From Rhizobiaceae bacterium (GTDB lineage: Bacteria > Pseudomonadota > Alphaproteobacteria > Rhizobiales > Rhizobiaceae), in contig JAMLJD010000018.1 of the NCBI GenBank assembly GCA_023953775.1, positions 1 to 64,000 on the forward strand: 64,000 nt of DNA, in the 5' to 3' direction. Both the position numbers and the translations under genes were made by a program. Positions within the stretch are counted from its first letter, which is position 1, and every line of letters begins with the position of its first letter. The notes beneath the pieces are model-generated. The model did not search any database and was not told the DNA's origin. It saw only the letters and a list, made by a program, of their open reading frames with translations. Of this stretch, positions 20,405 through 28,210 are shown piece after piece.

Positions 20405-21898
20405 ATGACATCCCAGCTCGACATCACCTTTGCCCGCTCGGCCCGGCCGGCCGGCGGTCATGCGATCGTTCTCGCCGCTCAGGGCGCCAAGCTCGGCGAA
20501 TCGGCGCCCGCGGTCGATCCGGCGGGCGTGCTGGCCCGCGCCGTGAAGATCGCCGAGTTCAAGGGCGCCGCCTTTTCCACCCTGGATGTGATCGCGCCGG
20601 CGGAATCGCCCGCCGATCGTCTGACTGTGGTTGGCATCGGCGATCCGCAGGCGTTCGACGAGACCTCCTATGCCCGGCTCGGCGGCGCAGTTCTGGCCCA
20701 GATACGCAAATCGTCGAAAGCCACGGTCTATCTCGATGCGCCGGGACTGGACCTGACCGGCGCGCAGGCGGCCGAGGTGGCACTCGGCATGCACCTCCGC
20801 GCCTACAGCTTCGACAGCTACAAGACGAAGAAGGCCGACAACGGCAAGGATGACGGCCCCCGCAGGATCAAGGTGACGATCGTTACCCCCGCCGCGGCGC
20901 AGGCCCGCAAGTCGCTGGATGACGTCGATGCGCTGGTCGGCGGCGTCGCCCTGGCGCGCGATCTGGTCAACGAGCCGGCAAACGTGCTCGGCCCGGTCGA
21001 ATTCGCGGCCAAGGCGAAGGAACTCGACAAGCTCGGCGTCAAGGTCGAGATTCTCACCGAAAAGGAGATGCGCAAGCTCGGCATGGGCGCGCTTCTCGGC
21101 GTCGCGCAGGGCTCGACCCGCCCGCCGCGCCTCGCGGTGATGCAGTGGAACGGCGGCAAGGCGCGCCGCAAGCCGGTCGCCTTCGTGGGCAAGGGCGTCG
21201 TGTTCGATTCCGGCGGCGTGTCGATCAAGCCGGCTTCCGGCATGGAAGACATGAAGGGCGACATGGCCGGCGCCGCCGCCGTGGTCGGGCTGATGCACGC
21301 GCTCGCCGTCCGCAAGGCGAAGGCCAATGTCGTCGGCATCATCGGCCTGGTTGAGAACATGGTCGACGGCAATGCTCAGCGGCCGGGCGATATCGTCACC
21401 TCGATGTCCGGCCAGACGGTCGAGGTGCTCAACACCGACGCCGAGGGCCGTCTCGTGCTCGGCGACGCGCTTTGGTACTGCAATGATCGCTTCGAGCCGG
21501 AATTCATGGTCGATCTCGCGACCCTCACGGGAGCGATCATGATCGCCCTCGGCCAGCACTATGCGGGTCTCTTCTCGAACGACGACACGCTGTCCGAGCG
21601 CCTTCTCGAGGCCGGCGTCGCCACCGGCGAGAGGCTCTGGCGCATGCCCATGGGGGCCGAATTCGACAAGATGATCGATTCCAAGACGGCCGACATGAAG
21701 AATATCGGCGGCCGCTACGGCAGTTCCATCACCGCCGCGCAGTTCCTGAAGCGTTTCGTCAAGGACACGCCCTGGGCACATCTCGACATTGCCGGAACCG
21801 CGCTCGGCGCGCCGTCCACCGACGTCAACCATTCCTGGGGTACGGGCTTCGGCGTGCGCCTGCTCAACCGGCTGGTGCGCGACCACTACGAGGGATAG
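20405..21898 (+). CDS. pepA: Leucyl aminopeptidase (M17 family)
   Basis: Cytosolic dizinc aminopeptidase that removes N-terminal residues from peptides; in E. coli it also binds DNA. The 497-aa protein has an N-terminal macro-like domain (to about residue 170) and a C-terminal catalytic domain with [15 protein letters not shown], the metal ligands, and the signature N-T-D-A-E-G-R-L. The ATG at 20405 follows GGAG and begins M-T-S-Q-L-D-I-T-F; longer open sequence upstream is not conserved in the family. It sits divergent from the PAP2 gene and directly before holC, the usual alphaproteobacterial neighbour. Confidence 0.96.
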   Translation: MTSQLDITFARSARPAGGHAIVLAAQGAKLGESAPAVDPAGVLARAVKIAEFKGAAFSTLDVIAPAESPADRLTVVGIGDPQAFDETSYARLGGAVLAQIRKSSKATVYLDAPGLDLTGAQAAEVALGMHLRAYSFDSYKTKKADNGKDDGPRRIKVTIVTPAAAQARKSLDDVDALVGGVALARDLVNEPANVLGPVEFAAKAKELDKLGVKVEILTEKEMRKLGMGALLGVAQGSTRPPRLAVMQWNGGKARRKPVAFVGKGVVFDSGGVSIKPASGMEDMKGDMAGAAAVVGLMHALAVRKAKANVVGIIGLVENMVDGNAQRPGDIVTSMSGQTVEVLNTDAEGRLVLGDALWYCNDRFEPEFMVDLATLTGAIMIALGQHYAGLFSNDDTLSERLLEAGVATGERLWRMPMGAEFDKMIDSKTADMKNIGGRYGSSITAAQFLKRFVKDTPWAHLDIAGTALGAPSTDVNHSWGTGFGVRLLNRLVRDHYEG

Positions 21899-21904
21899 GC
21901 CGCC

Positions 21905-22354
21905 GTGGCCGAGGTGCTGTTCTACCATCTGACGGAATCGACGCTCGAGGATGCGTTGCCGCCGCTTCTCGAGAAAAGCCTCGGACGCGGCTGGCGGGCG
22001 GTGGTGCAGACGGGAAGCGACGAGCGCCGCGACGCGCTCGACCTGCATCTGTGGACCTTCCGCGACGATTCCTTCCTCGCGCATGGGCTGGACGGTGCGC
22101 CGCATGCGACCGAGCAGCCTGTATTGCTGACCTCAGGCACCGGCAATGCCAACGCGGCCTCGATCCGCTTCCTGGTCGACGGTGCCGAACCGCCCGAAAT
22201 CGAAGGCTATGAGCGCGCGGTCTTCATGTTCGACGGTCATGACGAGGCGCAACTGGCCGCGGCACGTGGCCATTGGAAGACGATGAAGGGCGCGGGCCAT
22301 GCCGTCACCTACTGGCAGCAGGGTCCCGACCGGCGCTGGGAGCGCAAGGCATGA
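21905..22354 (+). CDS. holC: DNA polymerase III chi subunit
   Basis: Clamp-loader accessory subunit that contacts single-strand binding protein, 149 aa. The N-terminus E-V-L-F-Y-H-L-T, the L-P-P-L-L-E-K-S-L-G-R-G-W-R-A-V-V segment, L-D-L-H-L-W-T-F and the G-S-D-E-R-R-D-A-L-D stretch are characteristic of HolC. The start is GTG six bases after the pepA stop, and the end overlaps the next gene by 4 bp (ATGA). pepA-holC adjacency is seen in many proteobacteria and strengthens the call. Confidence 0.94.
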   Translation: MAEVLFYHLTESTLEDALPPLLEKSLGRGWRAVVQTGSDERRDALDLHLWTFRDDSFLAHGLDGAPHATEQPVLLTSGTGNANAASIRFLVDGAEPPEIEGYERAVFMFDGHDEAQLAAARGHWKTMKGAGHAVTYWQQGPDRRWERKA

Positions 22355-23049
22355 GCGGCGCGGACGACGACTTCGCCGCGCGCAGGGCGGCGCTGAGCAG
22401 GCGCGTCGGCGAGATCGAGGCCCGGAGCGGCAACCGCGCGGATTTTTTCGACGGGGTCTACGACATGGCCGGCGACGACCCGTCCGCCGTGCCATGGGCC
22501 GACCTGAAGCCGAAGGCCGAACTCGTCGGCTGGCTTGCCGGCAATCCCGGCCGCGGCGGGCGTGCGATCGATGTGGCCTGCGGGCTGGGCGACAATGCCG
22601 AGGCGATCGCCGCCGCGGGCTACAGGACCGTCGCGTTCGACGGCTCCGGGAAGGCGATTCGGTGGGCCCGCGAGCGGTTTCCCGAAAGCGACGTGGACTA
22701 CCGCGTCGCGGATCTCCTCGACGTCCCGGCAAAATGGCGCGGCGCCTTTGATCTCGTCAACGAATGCTACACGATCCAGTCGGTGCCGCCGGACCGCCAC
22801 GCGGCGTTCGCAGCGGCGATCGCCGGGCTCGTCAAGCCGGGCGGCACGCTGCTCGTCTACATGCGCAGGCGCGACGAGGGCAGCGAAGCCTCCGGCCCGC
22901 CATGGCCGCTCATGCCGTCCGAACTGGAGATATTCTCGACCATGGGTTTCGAGCGCGTCGCGCATCGCGCCTTCGCGCTGAACCGTCCGGACAGGACGAT
23001 CCCCATCGTCTTCGATGTCTGGCGCAGGAACGGGGCGGAGGTCGCCTGA
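22351..23049 (+). CDS. Class I SAM-dependent methyltransferase
   Basis: A 232-aa Rossmann-fold methyltransferase, probably cytosolic. Motif I is A-I-D-V-A-C-G-L-G-D-N, followed by V-A-F-D-G-S-G (ribose-binding acid) and Y-R-V-A-D-L-L-D-V-P; motif IV-like D-L-V-N-E-C-Y lies about 30 residues later. About 70 residues precede motif I. The substrate is not evident; thiopurine-methyltransferase-like proteins share this plan. It overlaps holC by 4 bp at its start and the next gene by 1 bp at its end (TGATG), so it is inside a coupled operon. Confidence 0.85.
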   Translation: MSGADDDFAARRAALSRRVGEIEARSGNRADFFDGVYDMAGDDPSAVPWADLKPKAELVGWLAGNPGRGGRAIDVACGLGDNAEAIAAAGYRTVAFDGSGKAIRWARERFPESDVDYRVADLLDVPAKWRGAFDLVNECYTIQSVPPDRHAAFAAAIAGLVKPGGTLLVYMRRRDEGSEASGPPWPLMPSELEIFSTMGFERVAHRAFALNRPDRTIPIVFDVWRRNGAEVA

Positions 23050-23660
23050 TGCGGGTGGCGCTGGGCGTATTCTCGTTCTTCGTCGCGCTGGCCGGTCTGG
23101 GCATGGCGATCGCCTATCCCTGGGCGGTCGACAACATTTCCGGCAACGAGATCGGCAAATGGCGGGTCTACGAGGCCGGCGACTTCAAGCCGGTCGAGGT
23201 CCTGCTGGCCGCCCCGGAGGCCCCGGTCAAGGCCTCGGTTGATCTCGTCGCGAAGGCCGGCTTCCGCCCCGACGTCGAGAAGGTCGTCATGACGCTCGTC
23301 GTCCTGGAGGACGGTGCGCGGGAGGTGGAGCGCGCGTTCACCTTTGCCTCGGTGACGCCGCGCACCCTCAATCCGCAGTCCGGCCTCGTCGCCTACCGGG
23401 CGTTGCCGATCGTGATCAACCCGGTCGACGGCGCGCGCTACCGGTTCGATTTCGGCCCGGGAGACAGTCCGCCCGACGATTTCGTGTCCGTGGACCTCAC
23501 TTTGACGGCTGCTGTCTTCGATCTCGATCCGCGCGCGATCCCGGTCGGCTACGTCCTCACCGCCGTCGGCCTGGCCGGTTTCGCGCTGTCGTTCCGCCGC
23601 CGCAAGCCCGTCAATCCGAACCAGAAGCCGCCGGCCCCGCGCTGGGGCAGGGACGTCTAG
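23049..23660 (+). CDS. Conserved membrane-anchored protein of unknown function
   Basis: I do not recognise a named family. The 203-aa protein has an N-terminal TM helix (V-A-L-G-V-F-S-F-F-V-A-L-A-G-L-G-M-A-I), a beta-rich periplasmic or extracytoplasmic middle of about 140 residues without cysteines, and a second TM helix near 175-193 (P-V-G-Y-V-L-T-A-V-G-L-A-G-F-A-L) followed by a short basic tail R-R-R-K. It overlaps the methyltransferase gene by one base and ends the pepA operon, where a 14-bp hairpin begins nine bases later. Codon use matches its neighbours, so it is a resident gene. Confidence 0.7.
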   Translation: MRVALGVFSFFVALAGLGMAIAYPWAVDNISGNEIGKWRVYEAGDFKPVEVLLAAPEAPVKASVDLVAKAGFRPDVEKVVMTLVVLEDGAREVERAFTFASVTPRTLNPQSGLVAYRALPIVINPVDGARYRFDFGPGDSPPDDFVSVDLTLTAAVFDLDPRAIPVGYVLTAVGLAGFALSFRRRKPVNPNQKPPAPRWGRDV

Positions 23661-23668
23661 AGCAAGAT

Positions 23669-23706
23669 GAGGCCAGATTGAAACAGAAATGCTTCAATCT
23701 GGCCTC
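23669..23706. terminator. Perfect 14-bp inverted repeat between convergent genes
   Basis: Arms GAGGCCAGATTGAA (23669-23682) and TTCAATCTGGCCTC (23693-23706) match without error around a 10-base loop. The hairpin lies between the stop of the + strand membrane-protein gene (23660) and the stop of the - strand HAD gene, which it touches. The position suits a bidirectional transcription stop, though there is no T-run. The preceding CTAGAGCA resembles dispersed intergenic repeats I recall from Rhizobiales genomes, so it may be a repeat co-opted as terminator. Confidence 0.7.
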
Positions 23707-24416
23707 TACCCGGCGACCTGCGCGACCAGTCCCGGCAGTTCGCCGAGATGGACGATCTCGCGGAACCTGGGGGCTGCCGCCGGCGGCTCGATCCGCTCAT
23801 AGGCCCAGGTCAGGTCGTGCGGCACGAACACACCGTAGCTGCCGGCTTCGAGCGCCGGCACCACGTCCGATCTCAGCGAGTTGCCGACCATCATCGCGCG
23901 CGCCGCGCCGTCGCCGTGCCGGGCGAAGATGCGCTCGTATGTCTCGCGCTGCTTGTCGCTGACGATCTCGACCGCGTCGAAGAAGTCGCCCAGCCCGGAC
24001 TGCGCGAGCTTGCGCTCCTGGTCGAACAGGTCGCCCTTGGTGATCAGCACGATGCGGTAGTCGGGGGCCAGGCGTTCGAGCGTCTCCGTCACGTGCGGCA
24101 GCGTCTCGACGGGATGCACCAGCATCTCGCGCCCGGCTTCGAGGATCTCGCCGATGACGCGCGCCGGCACCCTGCCTTCCGTCACCTCGATCGCCGTCTC
24201 GATCATCGACAGGGTGAACCCCTTGATGCCGAATCCGTAGCGGGCGAGGTTGCGCTTTTCAGCCTCGATCAGCCGCTCGGTCAGATGGTCGGCTTCCGCG
24301 AAATCGGCCAGCAGTTCCGCGAACCGCGCTTCGGTCATGCGGAAGAACTGCTCGTTCTGCCACAGCGTGTCGTCGGCATCGAAGCCGATGGTGGTGATGG
24401 TGCGCGACGGTGTCAT
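23706..24416 (-). CDS. HAD family hydrolase
   Basis: A 236-aa cytosolic haloacid-dehalogenase-fold phosphatase. Motif I is F-D-A-D-D-T-L-W (nucleophile and acid Asp), motif II is I-V-L-I-T-K-G-D, a Lys appears in the S-D-K-Q-R-E-T-Y region, and motif III is M-V-G-N-S-L-R-S-D-V-V-P-A. The cap is a helical C1 type inserted after motif I, placing it near the YigB/YjjG group of nucleotide or FMN phosphatases. The exact substrate is not readable. It converges on the pepA operon and ends inside the shared hairpin. Confidence 0.86.
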   Translation of the reverse strand: MTPSRTITTIGFDADDTLWQNEQFFRMTEARFAELLADFAEADHLTERLIEAEKRNLARYGFGIKGFTLSMIETAIEVTEGRVPARVIGEILEAGREMLVHPVETLPHVTETLERLAPDYRIVLITKGDLFDQERKLAQSGLGDFFDAVEIVSDKQRETYERIFARHGDGAARAMMVGNSLRSDVVPALEAGSYGVFVPHDLTWAYERIEPPAAAPRFREIVHLGELPGLVAQVAG

Positions 24417-24573
24417 GCCGCAGCGCTACCTGAAACGGTCGCGCGCCGATAGGGATTTTGTGTGCCGGATGCGTCGAGCGCCGACCCCGCCCGGCTTGTC
24501 TGGCCTGTCATCATACTTTGTTAACCGTGATCATGCAGGCTGCCGGCTTGACGGTTGCTCTGCCCGAAGGCCC

Positions 24574-25125
24574 ATGATCTCGCCATTCTCAAGCGTCCAT
24601 CTCGCGCTCTTCGACCGCGCCGCGATTGCCGGCGTTGGGCATGCGGGGCCCGCGAATGCTGCGGACAACATCGTCTCGGCGAACAATGGCGGCTCTCCCG
24701 CATCGTCCGGCCACGCGTTCCGTGCGCCCTCGCAGAAGAATTCGGTCGCCTTCAATTCGATCTTCAGCGTCAATTACGTCGATGCCAACAAGCTCAAGAT
24801 CAACCTGATGGAGCGTGTCGGCGAGGCGTTCGGGCTCGCAATGGACGATTTCGAGGACATCACTGCTTTCGGGCGGGCGGTTCGCGAGGCCGCCTCGCTG
24901 CTCGATCCGGAAACGATCGAGAAGATCGGACGGGACCTGGGTCTCGATGAACTCGGCGTGTCGCTCGACCAGGTCATCGACGCCATGGAAAACCCTGGCG
25001 GAGACAACGATCGCGACCTGCTCGAAGCGATCAGGGAGAAAGTCGGTGACACCCCGTCTTCCGAGGAAGCCCGCAAGGCGGTCGCGCGTTTCGACGACAT
25101 CGATCTGTACAGCCCGACCGGTTAG
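24574..25125 (+). CDS. Hypothetical protein, helical C-terminal half
   Basis: Not recognised. A 183-aa frame whose first 65 residues are low-complexity (Ala/Ser/Gly/Asn-rich, with A-A-D-N-I-V-S-A-N-N-G-G) and whose second part is amphipathic and acidic (E-R-V-G-E-A-F-G-L-A-M-D-D-F-E-D and D-L-G-L-D-E-L-G-V-S-L-D-Q-V-I-D-A-M-E-N). It has no signal peptide or TM helix. The ATG at 24574 follows a weak GAAGG. Codon use is ordinary and wobble positions are GC-rich, which supports a real gene. It sits alone between a HAD gene and a crotonase gene. Confidence 0.55.
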   Translation: MISPFSSVHLALFDRAAIAGVGHAGPANAADNIVSANNGGSPASSGHAFRAPSQKNSVAFNSIFSVNYVDANKLKINLMERVGEAFGLAMDDFEDITAFGRAVREAASLLDPETIEKIGRDLGLDELGVSLDQVIDAMENPGGDNDRDLLEAIREKVGDTPSSEEARKAVARFDDIDLYSPTG

Positions 25126-25173
25126 GTCCGGCCGGAAGCCGCCTGCCGGTCGCGCACGCCGAACCGGCCACGC

Positions 25174-25977
25174 TCATATCTCGCCGAAATCGCCGCCGCG
25201 GCCCTTGCCTGATGAAAACCGCGCCGCGCCGTCGGCGCCTTCTGCGCGGAACGTCTCGGCGCTCTTCCATTCGCCGGCGAGCGCCGCCCCAGGGTCCTTC
25301 GACCATTGCCTGATCGCCGAGAGCCGGTCGGCGCGCATGCAGGCCTGCGGGAAGCGGGCGAGCTGGGCCGCGATCTCCAGCGCCGTGTCGAGCGCGGCGC
25401 CGTCCTCGCAGACCCGCGACGCCAGGCCGATGGCGAGGCATTCGTCGGCCTCGACCTTGCGGCCGGTCAGGATCAGGTCCATCGCGCGTCCGTGGCCGAC
25501 GATGCGCGGCAGCCGCACAGTGCCGCCGTCGATCAGCGGCACGCCCCAGCGCCGGCAGTAGACGCCCATATAGGCGGAGCGCTCCATCACCCGCATGTCG
25601 CACCACAGCGCCAGTTCCATTCCACCCGCGACCGCCGGACCCGAGATCGCCGCGATCACTGGTTTCGACAGCACCAGCCGCGTCGGCCCCATCGGCCCCT
25701 TGCGCGGCTGGTCGTCATGCCCGCCCGGTTCCAGGTCGAGTTCGGCGAACCACGTCTCGTCGCGGCCGATATCCGCCGCCGCCTTGAGGTCGAAGCCGGC
25801 GCAGAAGGCGCCCGGCACGCCGGCGAGGATCGCCACTTTCTGGCTGTCGTCGCGGTCGAAGGCGATGAACGCCTTGAAAAGCGCGTCGGCCATCGCCGGA
25901 TTGACCGCGTTGCGCGCCTCGATCCGGTCGATCGTGACGACGGTGGTTTCACCGTGGATGGATGTCTTGATTGCCAT
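25174..25977 (-). CDS. Enoyl-CoA hydratase/isomerase family protein
   Basis: Crotonase-fold enzyme of 267 aa acting on a CoA thioester. The oxyanion-hole segments are A-G-V-P-G-A-F-C-A-G-F-D-L-K and A-A-I-S-G-P-A-V-A-G-G-M-E-L-A-L. The position that holds one catalytic Glu in hydratases reads L-W-C-D-M-R-V, and V-P-L-I-D-G-G-T-V-R-L-P follows. Family members named for carnitinyl-CoA or enoyl-CoA hydratase look alike at this level, so the substrate is open. The ATG at 25977 was preferred to a TTG two codons upstream. No beta-oxidation partner gene adjoins it. Confidence 0.86.
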   Translation of the reverse strand: MAIKTSIHGETTVVTIDRIEARNAVNPAMADALFKAFIAFDRDDSQKVAILAGVPGAFCAGFDLKAAADIGRDETWFAELDLEPGGHDDQPRKGPMGPTRLVLSKPVIAAISGPAVAGGMELALWCDMRVMERSAYMGVYCRRWGVPLIDGGTVRLPRIVGHGRAMDLILTGRKVEADECLAIGLASRVCEDGAALDTALEIAAQLARFPQACMRADRLSAIRQWSKDPGAALAGEWKSAETFRAEGADGAARFSSGKGRGGDFGEI

Positions 25978-25987
25978 GGGCAATCTT

Positions 25988-26030
25988 TAGAGCATCGACC
26001 GGGAAGGGGAAACCGGATTCCACCTGCCGG
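25988..26030. repeat. Possible degenerate dispersed intergenic repeat
   Basis: A stretch beginning TTAGAGCATCGACC and containing GGAAACCGGATTCCACC lies between the crotonase and membrane-protein genes. It resembles, from memory, the AGAGCAT...ACCGG...TTCCAC elements scattered through Rhizobiales intergenic regions. Within this window its match to the copies near 34.8 and 46.3 kb is only partial (the AGCAT block), so the call is weak. Confidence 0.3.
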
Positions 26031-26226
26031 CTACGACAGCATCAGGCCCGCGCCTTCGTCGCGCATCGGTGATCGGCACAAATCACAGGGGGCGAAGGCT
26101 CCGGTCTGCGATCCCCCGGTGCGGCCCGCCCCAGCTTCGGCCAGTATCGCGGGGCGGTTTTTGCTTGCCAACCGGTTGCCGATACTCCCACAGTAGAGTG
26201 GGGTGACTGTGTCGGTGGGCTTCGCC

Positions 26227-27540
26227 ATGCCAAATGTACGCGTTGATCTCGTCGTCGTCTTGATGGCGACGTTGCTGACCATAGCCGCGATCAAGCTGAC
26301 GGCACTGCTTCCGGCGTCTCTGTATTTCTCGTTCTCGCAGGCATTCTCCGACGATCTCGGCGCCTTTCTGGTACCACGGCCGGTCCTGGAGGCGCGTCAG
26401 CAATGCGAGCTCGCCAGGGAGAAAGGCTTCTCCTTCGTCGACTGCAACAATCTTGGTCAGCCGTCCTCGATCATGTCGGAGGTCGAGAAGGAAGCGTTCG
26501 TCCAGGCGATCGTCGACGTGCAGTCGAGCGTCGTTCGTGACGGTCAACTGACCGCCATCGTGCCAAGCGTGCAAAGGGAGCTTGAACAGCTGACGGCCCA
26601 GTTCGACAGCACGCTCACCTATCGCGATTCGATCGCCGATTTCCGGGAAAAGCGAATACGGGAAATCTCCCAGGAGTTTATCGAGCCCTATTCACGGGCG
26701 ATACGGGCGCGCTACGCGGCGCTTGTCGACGCCGGCAATGCCGAAACGGAAGCGGCGGTTGACGAAACCGGACCCGGCGGCCCGGTGGCCACCGCACAGC
26801 CGAAGCGGGACGTGGCGGCGATCTTCGCACAGGCCGAATATTCGCTGATGCAGGAACGGCGGCAGGCCGCACCGCTTGTGTTCGCGCCGCTGTCGCTGCG
26901 CGAGATCAATCGCATCGTCGACGGAAAGGTCCAGTACTGGCAGGCCGACCGGGGCGTGGAGACCCTCCTTGTCGAGCGGATAGAGCGCCAGATCGCCCCG
27001 GACTATTTCGAGAAGATCAAGGCCGGCGGGCTCGACGTCGAGGCGATAGCTGCCGACGTCAGCGGCGCGGTGATAAGCCAGAACGGATGGCAGTATGCCG
27101 CCGCTCTCGTGATCCGGCTTCTCGTTCCGCTGCTCGCCGCCTTCGCCGTCGCCGCGCTGCTGGGCATTGGCGTGCGCAGGTCCATCGCCGTGGGATGCGG
27201 GTTTGCTGCCTTCCTGTTGGCCTGGCCGGTTGCGTTGCTGTGGGAAGGCATCGTCGAAAGCCAATATGCCGACATGCGCCTCATGTTCATGGCGTTTTAC
27301 GTCGCCTATGTCGTCTCGTTCGTTTCGCTCGGCTGGCTCGGCGCCACGCTGGGGGCGATGGCCAACCGCTACTGGAAAGTCCGCAAGCTCGTCGCCGATG
27401 ACGAGCAGGCCCGGTTCGCCGGTGTGATGGACCTGGCGCGACAATTGCCGGCCCAGGTCCTGATCAACCTGTTCTCGAACGGCGTCACGCTGGTTCTGTC
27501 CTTCGCCTTTTTCGGCGGCGATGTCGGCTATGTCCGATGA
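26227..27540 (+). CDS. Uncharacterised multi-span membrane protein
   Basis: I do not recognise this 437-aa protein. One TM helix lies at about 5-30, a mostly helical, charged region of about 260 residues follows (C-E-L-A-R-E-K-G-F-S-F-V-D-C carries two Cys), and four TM segments occupy the C-terminal third (about 290-315, 319-340, 351-377, 412-434). Residues 180-205 are Gly/Pro/Ala-rich, like a linker. The large domain between helix 1 and helix 2 is probably periplasmic. The ATG at 26227 was chosen; a GTG at 26203 is possible. Its last codons overlap the start of the next gene, so the two are probably co-translated and may form one functional unit. Confidence 0.65.
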   Translation: MPNVRVDLVVVLMATLLTIAAIKLTALLPASLYFSFSQAFSDDLGAFLVPRPVLEARQQCELAREKGFSFVDCNNLGQPSSIMSEVEKEAFVQAIVDVQSSVVRDGQLTAIVPSVQRELEQLTAQFDSTLTYRDSIADFREKRIREISQEFIEPYSRAIRARYAALVDAGNAETEAAVDETGPGGPVATAQPKRDVAAIFAQAEYSLMQERRQAAPLVFAPLSLREINRIVDGKVQYWQADRGVETLLVERIERQIAPDYFEKIKAGGLDVEAIAADVSGAVISQNGWQYAAALVIRLLVPLLAAFAVAALLGIGVRRSIAVGCGFAAFLLAWPVALLWEGIVESQYADMRLMFMAFYVAYVVSFVSLGWLGATLGAMANRYWKVRKLVADDEQARFAGVMDLARQLPAQVLINLFSNGVTLVLSFAFFGGDVGYVR

Positions 27541-28210
27541 GCCTCGCCGCCGCGCGGCGGGAACTCGCGGTGCGCTTGCGGTGGCGTCGCCGCTTGTGGT
27601 CGCCTGTGTTCTTTTGCTGCACCTCTGGCCTGCGCGCGACCTGGATGCCGGCCCCTTCGCGCGTCTGATGGCCGACCGTCTGCCGGTCGCCGAGGACGCC
27701 CTGGCGCGGCTGGCCGAGTGCGCGCCGGCACGAAAGGCGGTATCCGGCGACCATGCCCGCCTCGCGCTTGGCATCACGGCTGCCGAGAAGTCGATGCGCA
27801 ATCCGGTCGAAACGCTGGTGGAAGACGCGATCATCCGCGCTGCCGCGGCTGCATCGCTGTCGCCGCCGGACCTGTCCCTGGGTTGGGGGCAGATCAGGCC
27901 GCGGCACTATGCGGCCGTGCGGCAGACGTTCGACGGCTACTGGGACACCGTCGCCGACCCGTGCGCGTCGCTGGAGTTTGCCGCGGAGTGGGTGGCGTTG
28001 CGGGCCGGGTCGCCGATCGACCTGCCGGAGCGGCACAGGCTCGCCGCGCTCTGGTCGGGCCAGCCCATGATCTCCGAAGGCGTGCCCGATCCCACGTCTG
28101 CCGCCTATTTCCGCTACTTCGATCTCGTTTACCGGCGCACGCTCGGCCTGAGGCCGGGTCGGTGCGACGACGGCACTCAAGCTCCTCAGGCCGCCTGCTC
28201 GTCCTCGTAG
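27530..28210 (+). CDS. Membrane-anchored protein with lysozyme-like motif
   Basis: A 226-aa protein with one N-terminal membrane anchor (P-L-V-V-A-C-V-L-L-L-H-L-W, about 20-34) and an outside domain. Residues 84-127 contain A-A-E86-K-S-M-R-N-P-V-E94 and, 22 residues later, S116-L-G-W-G-Q-I-R-P-R-H-Y. A Glu followed by S-x-G-x-x-Q-I-x-P is the layout of the lysozyme/transglycosylase superfamily core, so a peptidoglycan-acting enzyme is suggested but not shown. Starts at 27521 or 27530 are both possible; either overlaps the upstream gene. Its 3' end overlaps the convergent ABC-F gene by 25 bp. Confidence 0.6.
   Translation: MSDEPRRRAAGTRGALAVASPLVVACVLLLHLWPARDLDAGPFARLMADRLPVAEDALARLAECAPARKAVSGDHARLALGITAAEKSMRNPVETLVEDAIIRAAAAASLSPPDLSLGWGQIRPRHYAAVRQTFDGYWDTVADPCASLEFAAEWVALRAGSPIDLPERHRLAALWSGQPMISEGVPDPTSAAYFRYFDLVYRRTLGLRPGRCDDGTQAPQAACSSS

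Noticed and set aside
20192-22105. Open frame of 637 codons on the - strand opposite pepA
   Set aside because: It is Arg/Gly-rich antisense noise opposite a gene with complete peptidase motifs.
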